From contig CM051033.1 in assembly GCA_027627225.1 (NCBI GenBank), positions 10,537,558 to 10,601,557 of the forward strand: DNA of 64,000 nt. The letters are read 5' to 3'. The notes beneath the pieces are model-generated. The model did not search any database. It was given only the letters and a program-made list of their open reading frames with translations, and was not told the DNA's origin. Positions 11,197-23,900 of the stretch are shown here, piece after piece (the first letter of the stretch is position 1; each line of letters begins with the position of its first letter). This DNA comes from Congeria kusceri. Taxonomy: Eukaryota; Mollusca; Bivalvia; Myida; Dreissenidae. Both the position numbers and the translations under genes were made by a program.

Positions 11197-14100
11197 TGTT
11201 GTTGTCCAGAGAAGGTCATACATAGACAATGTGCGTCTGTGCAGTTGTTGTCCAGAGAAGGTCATGCGTAGACAATGTGCGTCTGTGCAGTTTTTGTCCA
11301 GATAAGGTCATGCATAGACCGTGTGCGTCTGTGCAGTTGATGTCCAGAGAAGGTCATGCATAGACAATGTGCGTCTGTGCAGTTGTTGTCCAGAGAAGGT
11401 CATGCATAGACAATGTGCGTCTGTGCAGTAGTTGTCCAGAGAAGGACATGCATAGACAATGTGCGTCTGTGCAGTTGTTGTCCAGAGAAGGTCATGCATA
11501 GACAATGTGCGTCTGTGCAGTTGTTGTCCAGAGAAGGTCATGCATAGAAAATGTGCGTCTGTGCAGTTGTTGTCCAGTGAAGGTCATGCATAGACAATAT
11601 GCGTCTGTGCAGTAGATGTCCAAGGAAGGTCATGCATAGACAATATGCGTCTGTGCAGTAGATGTCCAAGGAAGGTCATGCATAGACAATGTGCGTCTGT
11701 GCAGTTGTTGTCCAGAGAAGGTCATGCATAGACAATGTTCGTCTGTGCAGTAGTTGTCCAAGGAAGGTCATGCATAGACAATGTGCGTCTGTGCAGTTGT
11801 TGTCCAGAGAAGGTCATGCATAGACAATGTGCGTCTGTGCAGTAGTTGTCCAGAGAAGGTCATGTATAGACAATGTGCGTCTGTGCAGTTGTTGTCCAGA
11901 GAAGGTCATGCATAGACAATGTGCGTCTGTGCAGTTGTTGTCCAGAGAAGGTCATGCATAGACAATGTGCGTCTGTGCAGTTGTTGTCCAGAGAAGGTCA
12001 TGCATGGACAATGTGCGTCTGTGCAGTTGTTGTCCGGAGAAGGTCATGCATAGACAATATAAGTCTGTGCAGTTGTTGTCCAAGGAAGGACATGCATAGA
12101 CAATGTGCGTCTGTGCATTTGTTGTCCAAGGAAGGTCATGCATAGACAATGTGCGTCTGTGCAGTTGTTGTCAAGGAAGGTCATGCATAGACAATGTGCG
12201 TCTGAGCAGTAGATGTCCAAGGATGGTCATGCATGGACAATGTGCGTCTTTGCAGTTGTTGTCCAAGGAAGGTCATGCATAGACAATATGCGTCTGTGCA
12301 GTTGTTGTCTAGAGAAGGTCATGCATAGACAATATGCGTCTGTGCAGTAGATGTCCAAGGAAGATCATGCATAGACAATATGCGTCTGTGCAGTTGTTGT
12401 CCAAGGAAGGTCATGCATAGACAATGTGCGTCTGTGCCGTAGTTGTCCAGAGAAGGTCATGCATAGACAATGTGCGTCTGGGCAGTTGTTGTCCAGAGAA
12501 GGTCATGCATAGACAATGTGCGTCTGTGCAGTTGTTGTCCAAGGAAGGTCATGCATAGACAATATGCGTCTGTGCAGTTGAGGTCCAGAGAAGGTGATGC
12601 ATAGACAATATGCGTCTGTTCAGCAGTTGTCCAGAGAAGGTCATGTATGGACAATGTGCGTCTGTGTAGTTGTTGTCCAGTGAAGGTCATGCATAGACAA
12701 TGTGCGTCTGTGCAGTTGTTGTCCAGAGAAGGTCATGCATATACAATGTGCGTCTGCGCAATTGTTGTCCAGAGAAAGTCATGCATAGATAATTTGCTTC
12801 TGTGCAGTTGTTGTCCAAGGAAGGTCATGCATGGACAATGTTCGTCTGTGCAGTTGTTGTCCAAGGAAGGTCATGCATAGACAATATGCGTCTGTGCAGT
12901 AGATGTCCAAGGAAGTTCATGCATAGACAATGTGCGTCTGTGCAGTTGTTGTCCAAGGAAGGTCATGCATAGACAATATGCGTCTGTGCAGTTGTTGTCC
13001 AGAGAATGTCATGCATAGACAAATATGCGTCTGTACAGTAGATATCCAAGGAAGGTCATGCATAGACAATGTGCGTCTGTGCAGTTGTTGTCCAAGGAAG
13101 GTCATGCATAGACAATGTGCGTCTGTGTAGTTGTTGTCCAGAGAAGGTCATGCATAGACAATATGCGTCTGTGCAGTAGTTGTCCAGAGAAGGTCATGCA
13201 TAGACAATGTGCGTCTATTCAGTTGTTGTCCTGAGAAGGTCATGCATAGACAATGTGCGTCTGTGCATTTTTTGTCCAGAGAAGGTCATGCATAGACTAT
13301 GTGCGTCTGTGCATTTGTTGTCCAAGGAAGGTCATGCATAGACAATATGCCTCTGTGCAGTTGTTGTCCAAGGAAGGTCATGCATAGACAATATGCGTCT
13401 GTGCAGTTGTTGTCCAGTGAAGTTCATGCAATGACAATGTGCGCCTGTGCAGTTGTTGTCCTGAGAAGGTCATGCATAGACAATATGCGTCTTTGCCGTA
13501 GTTGTCCAGAGAAGGTCCTGCATAGACAATGTGCGTCAGTGCAGTTGTTGTCCAGAGAAAGTCATGCATAGACAATGTGCGTCTGTGCAGTTGTTGTCCA
13601 GAGAAGGTCATGCATAGACAATTTGCGTCTGTGCAGTTGTAGTCCAGAGAAGGTCATGCATAGACAATGTGCGTCTGTGCAGTTGTTGTCCAGAGAAGGT
13701 CATGCATAGACAATGTGCGTCTGTGCAGTTGTTGTCCAGTGAAGGTCATGCAGGGACAATATGCGTCTGTGCAATAGACGTCCAAGGAAGGTTATGCATA
13801 GACAATGTGCGTCTGTGCAGTTGTTGTCCAGAGAATGTCATGCATAGACAATGTGCGTCTGTGCAGTTGTTGTCCAGAGACGGTCATGCATAGACAATGT
13901 GCGTCTGTGCAGTAGTTGTCCAGAGAAGGTCATGTATAGACAATGTGCGTCTGTGCAGTTGTTGTCCAGAGAAGGTCATGCATAGACAATGTGCGTCTGT
14001 GCAGTTGTTGTCCAGAGAAGGTCATGCATAGACAATGTGCGTCTGTGCAGTTGTTGTCCAGAGAAGGTCATGCATAGACAATGTGCGTCTGTGCAGTTGT

Positions 14101-16165
14101 TGTCCAGAGAAGGTCATGCATAGACAATATAAGTCTGTGCAGTTGTTGTCCAAGGAAGGACATGCATAGACATTGTTCGTCTGTGCATTTGTTGTCCAAG
14201 GAAGGTCATGCATAGACAATGTGCGTATGTGTTGTTGTTGTCAAGGAAGGTCATGCATAGACAATGTGCGTCTGTGCAGTAGATGTCCAAGGATGGTCAT
14301 GTATGGACAATGTGCGTCTTTGCAGTTGTTGTCCAAGGAAGGTCATGCATAGACAATATGCGTCTGTGCAGTTGTTGTCCAGAGAATGTCATGCATAGAC
14401 AATATGCGTCTGTGCAGTAGATGTCCAAGGAAGGTCATGCATAGATAATATGCGTCTGTGCAGTTGTTGTCCAAGGAAGGTCGTGCATATACAATGTGCG
14501 TCTGTGCAGTTATTGTCCAGAGAAGGTCATGCATAGACAATGTGCGTCTGTGCAGTTGTTGTCCAGTGAAAGTCATGCATAGACAATGTGCGTCTGTGCA
14601 GTTGTTGTCCAGTGAAAGTCATGCATAGACAATGTACGTCTGTGCAGTTGTTGTCCAGTGAAGGTCATGCATAGACAATGTGCGTCTGTGCAGTTGTTGT
14701 CCAGAGAAAGTCATGCATAGACAATATGCGTCTGTGCCGTAGTTGTCCAGAGAAGGACATGCATAGACAATGTGCGTCTGTGCAGTTGTTGTCCAGATAA
14801 GGTCATGCATAGACAATGTGCGTCTGTGCAGTTGTTGTCCAGAGAAGGTCATGCATAGGCAATTTGCGTCTGTGCAGTTGTGGTCCAGTGAAGGTCATGC
14901 ATAGACAATGTGCGTCTGTGCAGTTGTTGTCCAGAGAAGGTCATGCATTGACAATATAAGTCCGTGCAGTTGTTGTCCAAGGAAGGACATGCATAGACAA
15001 TGTGCGTCTGTGCAGTTGTTGTCCAAGGAAGCTCATGCATAGACAATGTGCGTCTGTGCAGTTGTTGTCCAGTGAAGGTCATGCATAGACAATGTGCGTC
15101 TGTGCAGTTGTTGTCCAGAGAAAGTCATGCATAGAGAATATGCGTCTGTGCCGTAGTTGTCCAGAGAAGGTCATGCATAGACAATGTGCGTCTGTGCAGT
15201 TGTTGTCCAGAGAAGGTCATGCATAGACAATGTGCGTCTGTGCGGTTGTTGTCCAGAGAAGGTCATGCATAGACAATGTGCGTCTGTGCAGTTGTTGTCC
15301 AGTGAAGGTCATGCATAGACAATGTGCGTCTTTGCAGTTGTTGTCCAGAGAAGGTCATGCATACACAATATAAATCTGTGCAGTTGTTGTCCAAGGGAGG
15401 ACATGCATAGACAATGTGCGTCTGTGCATTTGTTGTCCAAGGAAGGTCATGCATAGACAATGTGCGTCTGTGCAGTTGTTGTCAAGGAAGGTCATGCATA
15501 GACAATGTGCGTCTGTGCAGTAGATGTCCAAAGATGGTCATGCATGGACAATGTGCGTCTTTGCAGTTGTTGTCCAAGGAAGGTCATGCATAGACAATAT
15601 GCGTCTGTGCAGTTGTTGTCCAGAGAAGGTCATGCATAGACAATATGCGTCTGTGCAGTAGATGTCCAAGGAAGGTCATGCATAGACAATATGCGTCTGT
15701 GCATTTGTTGTCCAAGGAAGGTCATGCATAGACAATGTGCGTCTGTGCAGTTATTGTCCAGAAAAGGTCATGCATAGACAATGTGCGTCTGTGCAGTTGT
15801 TGTCCAGTGAATGTCATGCATAGACAATGTGCGTCTGTGCAGTTGTTGTCCAGTGAAGGTCATGCATAGACATTGTGCGTCTGTGCAATTGTTGTCCAGA
15901 GAAAGTCATGCATAGACAATATGCGTCTGTGCCGTAGTTGTCCAGAGAAGGTCATGCATAGGCAATGTGCGTCTGTGCAGTTGTTGTCCAGAGAAGGTCA
16001 TGCATAGACAATGTGCGTCTGTGCAGTTGTTGTCCAGAGAAGGTCATGCATAGACAATATGCGTCTGTGCAGTTGATGTCCAAGGAAGGTCATGCATAGA
16101 CAATATGCGTCTGTGCAGTTGTTGTCCAAGGAAGGTCATGCATAGACAATGTGCGTCTGTGCAAT
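11197..16165 (+). repeat. 46-bp minisatellite, about 108 units
   Basis: This is an uninterrupted head-to-tail tandem array. The unit reads, in two parts, TTGTTGTCCAGAGAAGGTCA and TGCATAGACAATGTGCGTCT, followed by GTGCAG (46 bp). Subtypes differ after TGTCC: AGAGAAGG, AAGGAAGG or AGTGAAGG. GTGCGT against ATGCGT, and CAGTTGTTG against CAGTAGATG, are also recurrent alternatives. Because 46 leaves remainder 1 on division by 3, frames cycle every three units and produce the 46-residue periodic frames seen on both strands. These are not genes. A 45-bp unit lacking one C (TTGTCAAGGAAGG) marks larger duplicated blocks at 12171, 14241 and 15482. The right flank at 16166-16230 matches 1106-1160. Confidence 0.97.
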
Positions 16166-16230
16166 ATTCTCATCGTTGTGATTTGCTATGTCTTTCAAGT
16201 TGATCTATTGATTTATGGAAATAAGTCATT

Positions 16231-16676
16231 GGTAGGTCACAATCTGATAATTTATTTTGCAATAATACATTATAAACCACAAAAACAAGATTGAGGCATC
16301 AAATAACAGTATGAATTTATTGAAATCGTCTCCTGGGAAATTTAGAATCCAATAGATACATGGGCACAAGCATGTCTATTCTCGATTTATATTTTGAGGT
16401 GGTCTTATATTCTATTGGTATACTAAAAACTAGAGTACTCTACCAGTCTAAGCATCGCATGAGATCCAGAAAATTGACAAGATATGTAAACATGTAAAGA
16501 GCCAGACAAAAACAAATCGTTGATTACAGTCATTTACTTTTTCTCGGTCCGTGCCTTCTTGTATGTAGAAATGAACAATTATTTATTGCAAACACAGATA
16601 TATAACCAATCATCATTCTTACCATAAACAACCCCAAATCTATTTAACAAGATTATTATTATTATTATTATTATTA

Positions 16677-16722
<46 letters not shown>

Positions 16723-17061
16723 CCATAGTAATACAAATGGTCATAATTTGTATTGTTTAGAGTAAAAGGATGAGAAAAAAACTTCACAAAATACCCAAAG
16801 ATCTCTTCAGGCCCCCAGTAGATTGCCTATTACTAATAGGATACTCCATATAAGCCATATTACAAGAGCTCCTAACCGGATTGTCATGCCTGTCCTGTCT
16901 GCTGTTTCCAAATTTAGTGTATTATTTGAATGGCGATTGCTGGATATGTGTTCATTTGTTGACATGGCCTTTGCATTAGAATGCTCGCTTTTGCCTGTGA
17001 GGTTGCACCGAGTGACTATTTGGGTACTCCTATGTATACTACAAAACACACATTTGGTTAG
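16231..17061. other. No gene; includes an ATT microsatellite
   Basis: AT-rich sequence downstream of the array. Overlapping short frames at 16807-17107 on both strands have no recognisable domain. The only clear structure is the trinucleotide run described separately. Confidence 0.5.
16652..16722. repeat. (ATT)n microsatellite
   Basis: About 71 bp of ATT repeats, interrupted once by TCAT near 16677. Confidence 0.97.
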
Positions 17062-17209
17062 CGATAAAATTGTTTATCGGCTAATAAACAACGAGTTTGA
17101 GTTCTGATTAGTAGGAATTAAACCACGAAAGTGTTAGCCAAAGTAGTTTAATATTACCGCATCAAAACGACAAACCGTTGTTTATTAGCCGATAAACAAC
17201 GATAATTCG
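17062..17209. mobile_element. Palindromic MITE, copy A
   Basis: The left arm near 17070-17093 (TGTTTATCGGCTAATAAACA) is the reverse complement of the right arm near 17176-17200 (TGTTTATTAGCCGATAAACA). Each arm is itself nearly palindromic (GTTTA...TAAAC). The interior holds a degraded version of the TTAAACCAC / GTGGTTTAA hairpin that is intact in the copy at 28.6 kb. No coding capacity. Related copies lie at 28612-28752 and 43826-43914. Confidence 0.75.
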
Positions 17210-17589
17210 ACAGTTATTTCGATTCTAACATGACCTGACCACATTTTCTGTCGTTTCAATGCGAACTATATTTTATAGCTTCAGAACTATTTTTTCGGTT
17301 TGTTTATTGGTAGTTTAACAACCGTGAATTTAGTTATTAGTCTATACAAAACACTTCGCCTATCATGCTAGAATTTGTGATAACGAATAACGTGTGCAAC
17401 TTAACGCATAAATATAATACATTATACCTATGTTATACGACGCGATAAGGACACATTAATTGACCGTAAACTGTTTCACTTTTAAATCCAAGCATATTCT
17501 TCTAATCATTTATATATCGTTTCTGTTCTGTGTGTTATGTCTGATGATAAACATTGTTATGATATTAAATACGATCATTTTAAATGATT

Positions 17590-17915
17590 TTTACTATATA
17601 CGTAGAGTTCAACATATGTATTTGCTATATCACACGACGCTCTACAATTGTGGACACTGAATTTGCATTCTCTGTAGACAGACGCATCTATCTCTTATTA
17701 AGACCAGCTCAGAACACGCAAATTAAATCAGTTCTAGATATAATGTCGATCAATCACGGGAAATAAATGGAAGCACTCATGAAGAAGATGATAACAAATT
17801 TTATATCGTTCAGGCCGAGTTCAACGCAAGAAAACATTGCGGAATTATTTCATGTTATGAAAATCAATGGTGTAAAATATAATATGTATAGTGAACAATA
17901 CTTATTAGGTATGCA
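17590..17915 (+). repeat. Diverged duplication, copy 1 (partner about 46050-46325)
   Basis: Shared order of blocks with 46050-46325: CAGAACACGCAAATTAA against CAGAACACAAACGTAAT, then TGTCGATCAATCACGGGAAA against CGTCGATAATCACAGGAAAT, then GATGATAACA against CATGATAACA, and AGTTCAA followed by AAAACAT or AAAATAT. Divergence is high. The mariner remnant begins where the similarity ends (about 17915), so that element probably inserted at this edge. Confidence 0.45.
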
Positions 17916-19140
17916 TTAAAAGTGGAGTTTGACCAATCTGTAACAAATACATTCTGCGACAATAATATATATGTGTCTGTATACCCACTTGGTGTATGTC
18001 TGTCTGTACAAATGTATGTCCATTTGCAACACAATCCGCCTGGTTGCCAATGTCAGATCGTCAACATTGTGAAAACGTTCGCCTCGGAGAACACTCTTGA
18101 TTTCGTTATCCATAGGAGCAAAATCATGTCTGTATGGCGGATGATCCAACAGTTCAAACCCAAGTAAGCTCATTTCAATCAGTGTTGAATTCGCCCTGTG
18201 TGCGGGAGCGTTATCGTGGTGAAAGATCACGCATTCAAGATCCAAAGCGGGTCGTTTCCTCTTCAGCGCGTTTACAAGGTCTCGTTTCAGAACCTGAAAA
18301 ATCACAGCAATTCAGTTAGTTATGCGAATTATGCAGTTTGTTTTTTTGCAAATATAAAATAAATACTAATGCATTGCAAAATATGAAGCAAACTTATCAC
18401 AAACAACGGACTAACATTAACATTGTTATCGAAAATAATTACCGTAGCGTAATAGTCCGCATTCACAGTCCGCCCGTCCTTGACTAGGTGCTGATGGAGC
18501 ATCCCCTGGCGATCCATGAAAAAGATGAACATCTCGTTTCCGCAGCTTCGCTGAACGCGGGCCTTTTTAGGTGGTGGGGTGGATGGTGTCTTCCAAACAG
18601 CAGATGTGATGGAGCCACGTTTCATCGATGGTCAATATTCTGTCCAGACATGAGTTCCCTTCCTTCGAATATCGCTGCAAGAATGCCGACGAACACTTCA
18701 CACGTTTCTGCTTTTTTTCGTCTGTCAGCAGCGTTGGCACCCACCGTGCACTAACCTTTGACACGCCCAGCTCTTTGGTCAGAACTCCATGCACGGTCGG
18801 ACCAGAAACACCAAGCTCTGTTGCAATCTGTCGCACTGTATAACGTCTGTCAGTGTGAATAAGACTCTTGACCTTTTCTCGTATGGATGGAATTACAACA
18901 CACGGCCGACCGTTCCTTTTGTCGTCTTAGTTAGAGTCCCGTCCATCTCTAACTTGTTTATGCCACTTATGTACCAACGACGAACTAAAATCCTTCAAAC
19001 TGTCGCACGTTTTCATTATTTCGATTGTTTCCGATGGCGATTTCTTAAGTCCAACTCAAAATTTGATTCTCCAGTGGACGTCATGACGTGGAAACTGTTT
19101 CCGATGCAGATCAATACACAACTTGATATTTTAACGGCTG
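17916..19140 (-). pseudogene. Mariner-family transposase, broken
   Basis: This minus-strand relic of a Tc1/mariner cut-and-paste transposase reads across several frames. It has, in order: an N-terminal HTH region (GRPCVV near 18900, then VRQIATELGVSGPTVHGVL at about 18835-18780); the first catalytic aspartate in TIDETWLHH near 18625; PPPKKARVQRS, MFIFFMDRQGM and NADYYAT (18590-18443); then QVLKRDLVNALKRKRP; the second aspartate in FHHDNAPAHRA near 18215; and the HPPYRHDFAPMD segment near 18140, where HPPYSPDLAPxD is usual. Defects seen: frame changes in the N-terminal part, a loss of about 20 bp after TWLHH that shifts frame, and a loss of a few residues after APMD. A 149-bp GT-AG insertion also interrupts it and is listed separately. 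Terminal inverted repeats were not identified. Confidence 0.85.
18294..18442 (-). other. Intron-like insertion in the mariner transposase
   Basis: On the minus strand the frame reads NADYYAT up to ACG and is then interrupted by 149 bp that start GTAATTATT and end TGATTTTTCAG. It resumes exactly in frame (phase 0) with GTTCTGAAACGAGAC, coding VLKRD. The length is not a multiple of 3, so without removal the frame would shift. GT and AG borders and a T-rich tract before AG fit a spliceosomal intron, and family members normally read straight through here. A short insertion that happens to have these borders is the alternative. Confidence 0.55.
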
Positions 19141-20019
19141 TTTGCTAACGCGACGTTTTGTTTTACGGAAATGACGTCTAGAAATCGAATAATAACGCGA
19201 TAATTTCCCGCGTTCGCGTAAACTAAAGGAACATAACATTCAGTCACGTATCTTTTGTGGCAAGTGTCATAATTTCGGCGTGCGCCTTATTGGCGTTATA
19301 GCGTTGCTAAGGCTAATGTTTTACGACGAACGATACGACTGATTTTGATTCATTATTTTTGCATGTTTATTTTTTTTTTATTCAGGAGTATATTGTATTA
19401 AAATAACATTAGTTTTAGCTCAGAAATAACAAAAATAGCTAAGAATTAAACGAACTTCCCGAACTACCGTATATATGCATTTCACATATAAATACAATGC
19501 TTTGTATTAAACATTTTCGGCATATATGTTCTGATCAATCTAGTACTTAGCACGAATACAATATATAGCATTCCTACATATTAGTGTCACTGGTAATAAC
19601 ATAAATACTATATGTCAGTATACGATTTACGATAAACCAAGTGACAACATTATATGAACCATCGAAATTACACTTACGTACACCATAATTAGGGATGTCC
19701 ATTAAATCACCGACCTTGGTTCTTAACAACGCATGAAATAACAAACTGTATTTGTCTGTATAAAGCACCAATACGAGTATTCGTCTGTTATTAAGTGAAT
19801 AATATAATACTATGTGATCGGATATAATTGATAGTGTTACATTTACTAGATGCACTCAAGCGAACAAATGTCTACTAAAGTAACCTTTTCCTTTTGCGTA
19901 ATTACTCTTAGCAATACCTTGAAAAGTTACAATACAAACAAAGGGTGCGTATTACGGTTAAACAGGTTGCTACCGACGTTTGCTTTATATCACTTAAGCC
20001 ATTCGGAAATTATAAATAA
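19141..20019. other. No gene seen
   Basis: AT-rich sequence. The part up to about 19250 is richer in CG words (GACGTC, CGCGATAATTTCCCGCG) and may include the outer end of the mariner element. The frames of 93 and 76 codons beyond it are unremarkable. Confidence 0.45.
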
Positions 20020-20160
20020 CTCTAATTGCATTTGGAACTACGTTTTACTATGCTCCGCTCAGAATCTGCATTTTTATTGAGTATTTAACAACGATATTTT
20101 TCTTCTTTGTCTATAGAAAAATTAGCGAGTATCATGTTAGAATTTACCCTGCAATTCTCT
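20020..20160 (+). repeat. Dispersed repeat, inverted relative of 28420-28570
   Basis: The block GAAAAATTAGCGAGTATCAT at 20117 matches the reverse complement of the sequence near 28435-28470 (GAAAAATTAGCGACTATCAT). The preceding ACTACGTTTTACTATGCTCC at 20038 matches the reverse complement near 28535-28555 (CTACATTTTACTATGCTG). An old inverted pair or dispersed element. Confidence 0.5.
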
Positions 20161-20993
20161 GCAACAGAAGACAACTTCTCGTTGACATATTATCACATAA
20201 ATGAAAATCCAAATGAACTATCACATATTATGCAACAAATATAAATTTAAAAAAACAAACGAATAATATATTCCATTATGAGATTTTTTTGTTACAAATA
20301 AAATACCAAACATTGTTAATATGAACATCAAAATCGACTTATAACTCATGATAGTTAAATATAGCACGAATATTTATACAGTCAACGCTGATTCCGATTG
20401 AAATTTGTTTGTATAATATCCATAATTAAATTCATTAAAACTGACAAAGAATTCCATGCACAAAACTTATCAAAAGCATTTTGCCACATTCTAAACTGTC
20501 CATTTAAAATTGTCGCCCAGTGTTATGTTTTTAAAATGTTTTACGCATTATAATTTATGCAACCGTATGAAAACTACAAATAAGCGATTGGAAATGTAAA
20601 GGTTACTTTCATAGTACCACCATTTAAATTTAAATTTTGAAATTGCTTGAAAAGATTTATTATTGATAAGATATTGCATATTTGTTCCTGAAGTGTTGCT
20701 ATCGTTTGACTAAAATTTAAGATCATCCAATGGGTCGCACATGTTCAAGAGCTACATGAAATTCTCGTGATCTTAAGCATTTTCCCTAAAAGCATGTAGA
20801 TTGAAATACAATGGAGACGATTCTACTGTATATCCCAGTGGATATAACTATGATAATTATACATGAAGCACTCCTACACAAATGTCATACAACTATTATC
20901 AATCCCTTGCGGATCGCAAATCACATCTTTTTAGCCGACGTAATAACATTTCATGTAATGGCCACTTAAATCGATTTTGGATTCACGCTTTGC
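20161..20993. other. No gene seen
   Basis: AT-rich sequence up to the first unit of the 42-bp array. No recognisable frame or repeat. Confidence 0.5.
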
Positions 20994-23900
20994 AGTACAT
21001 GTATCCGACATGCCTTATAAGTAATTATGTCTCAGTATACATGTATCCGACATGCCATATAAGTAATTATGTCTCAGTATACATGTATCCGACATGGCAT
21101 ATAAGTAATTATGTCTCAGTATATATGTATCCGACATGCCATATAAGTAATTATGTCTCAGTATACATGTATCCGACATGCCTTATAAGTAATTATGTCT
21201 CAGTACATGTATCCGACATGCCTTATAAGTAATTATGTCTCAGTACATGTATCCGATATGCCTTATAAGTAATTATGTCTCAGTACATGAATCCGACAAG
21301 CCTTATAAGTAATTATGTCAAAGTATACATGTATCCGACATGCCTTATAAGTAATTATGTCTCAGTATACATGTATCCGACATGCCATATAAGAAATTAT
21401 GTCTCAGTACATGTATCCGACATGCCTTATAAGTAATTATGTCTCAGTACATGTATCCGACATGCCATATAAGTAATTATGTCTCAGTACATGTATCCGA
21501 CATGCCTTATAAGTAATTATGTCTCAGTATACATGTATCCGACATGCCTTATAAGTAATTATGTCTCAGTACATGTATCCGACATGCCATATAAGTAATT
21601 ATGTCTCAGTATACATGTATCCGACATGCCATATGGGTAATTATGTCTCAGTACATGTATCCGACATGCCATATAAGTAATTATGTCTCAGTATATAAAA
21701 ATCCGACATGCCATATAAGTAATTATGTCTCAGTATACATGCATCCGACATGCCATATAAGTAATTATGTCTCAGTATACAACAATCCGAAATGCCATAT
21801 AAGTAATTATGTCTCAGTATACAATAATCCGACATGCCATATAAGTAATTATGTCTCAGTATACATGCATCCGACATGCCTTATAAGTAATTATGTTTCA
21901 GTACATGTATCCGACATGCCTTATAAGTAATTATGTCTCAGTATACATGCATCCGACATGCCTTATAAGTAATTATGTCTCAGTATACATGTATCCGACA
22001 TGCCATATAGGTAATTATGTCTCAGTATACATGTATCCGACATGCCATATAAGTAATTATGTCTCAGTATACATGCATCCGACATGCCATATAAGTAATT
22101 ATGTCTCAGTATACATGTATCCGACATGCCATATAAGTAATTATGTCTCAGTATACATGCATCCGACATGCCATATAAGTAATTATGTCTCAGTATACAT
22201 GCATCCGACATGCCTTATAAGTAATTATGTCTCAGTACATGTATCCGACATGCCATATAAGTAATTATGTCTCAGTACATGTATCCGACATGCCTTATAA
22301 GTAATTATGTCTCAGTACATGTATCCGACATGCCATATAAGTAATTATGACTCAGTATACATGCATCCGACATGCCATATAAGTAATTATGTCTCAGTAT
22401 ACATGAATCCGACATGCCATATAAGTAATTATGTCTCAGTCTACATGTATCCGACATGCCATATGAGTAATTATGTCCCAGTATACAATAATCCGACATG
22501 CCTTATAAGTAATTATGTCTCAGTACATGTATCCGACATGCCTTATAAGTAATTATGTCTCAGTACATGTATCCGACATGCCATATAAGTAATTATGACT
22601 CAGTATACATGCATCCGACATGCCATATAAGTAATTATGTCTCAGTATACATGAATCCGACATGCCATATAAGTAATTATGTCTCAGTCTACATGTATCC
22701 GACATGCCATATGAGTAATTATGTCCCAGTATACAATAATCCGACATGCCTTATAAGTAATTATGTCTCAGTACATGTATCCGACATGCCTTATAAGTAA
22801 TTATGTCTCAGTATACATGTATCCGACATGCCTAATAAGTAATAATGTCTCAGTATACATGTATCCGACATGCCATATAAGTAATTATGTCCCAGTATAC
22901 ATGTATCCGACATGCCATATAAGTAATTATGTCTCAGTATACATGCATCCGACATGCCTTATAAGTAATTATGTCTCAGTATACATGCATCCGACATGCC
23001 ATATAAGTAATTATGTCTCAGTATACATAAATCCGACCTGCCATAAAAGTAATTATGTCTCAGTATACATGCATCCGAAATGCCATATAAGTAATTATGT
23101 CTCAGTATACATGTATCCGACATGCCATATAAGTAATTATGTCTCAGTATACATGTATCCGACATGCCTTATAAGTAATTATGTCTCAGTATACATGCAT
23201 CCGACATGCCTTATAAGTAATTATGTCTCAGTACATGTATCCGACATGCCTTATAGGTAATTATGTCTCAGTATACATGTATCCGACATGCCATATGGGT
23301 AATTATGTCTCAGTATACATGTATCCGACATGCCATATAAGTAATTATGTCCCAGTATACATGCATCCGACATGCCATATAAGTAATTATGTCTCAGTTT
23401 ACATGTATCCGACATGCCATATAAGTAATTATGTCTCAGTACATGTATCCGACATGCCTTATAAGTCATTATGTCTCAGTATACATGTATCCGACATGCC
23501 TTATAAGTAATTATGTCTCAGTACATGTATCCGACATGCCATATAAGTAATTATGTCTCAGTACACAACAATCCGAAATGCCATATAAGTAATTATGTCT
23601 CAGTATACATGAATCCGACATGCCATATAAGTAATTATGTCTCAGTATACATGTATCCGACATGCCTTATAAGTAATTATGTCTCAGTACATGTATCCGA
23701 CATGCCTTATAAGTAATTATGTCTCAGTACATGTATCCGATATGCCTTATAAGTAATTATGTCTCAGTACATGTATCCGACATGCCTTATAAGTAATTAT
23801 GTCTCAGTATACATGCATCCGACATGCCTTATAAGTAATTATGTCTCAGTATACATGTATCCGACATGCCATATAAGTAATTATGTCCCAGTATACATGT

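Noticed and set aside
11308..15460. Many 60-90 codon frames on both strands with a 46-residue period
   Set aside because: They arise from the 46-bp tandem array read through three frames. They exist on both strands, vary freely and lack any gene context.
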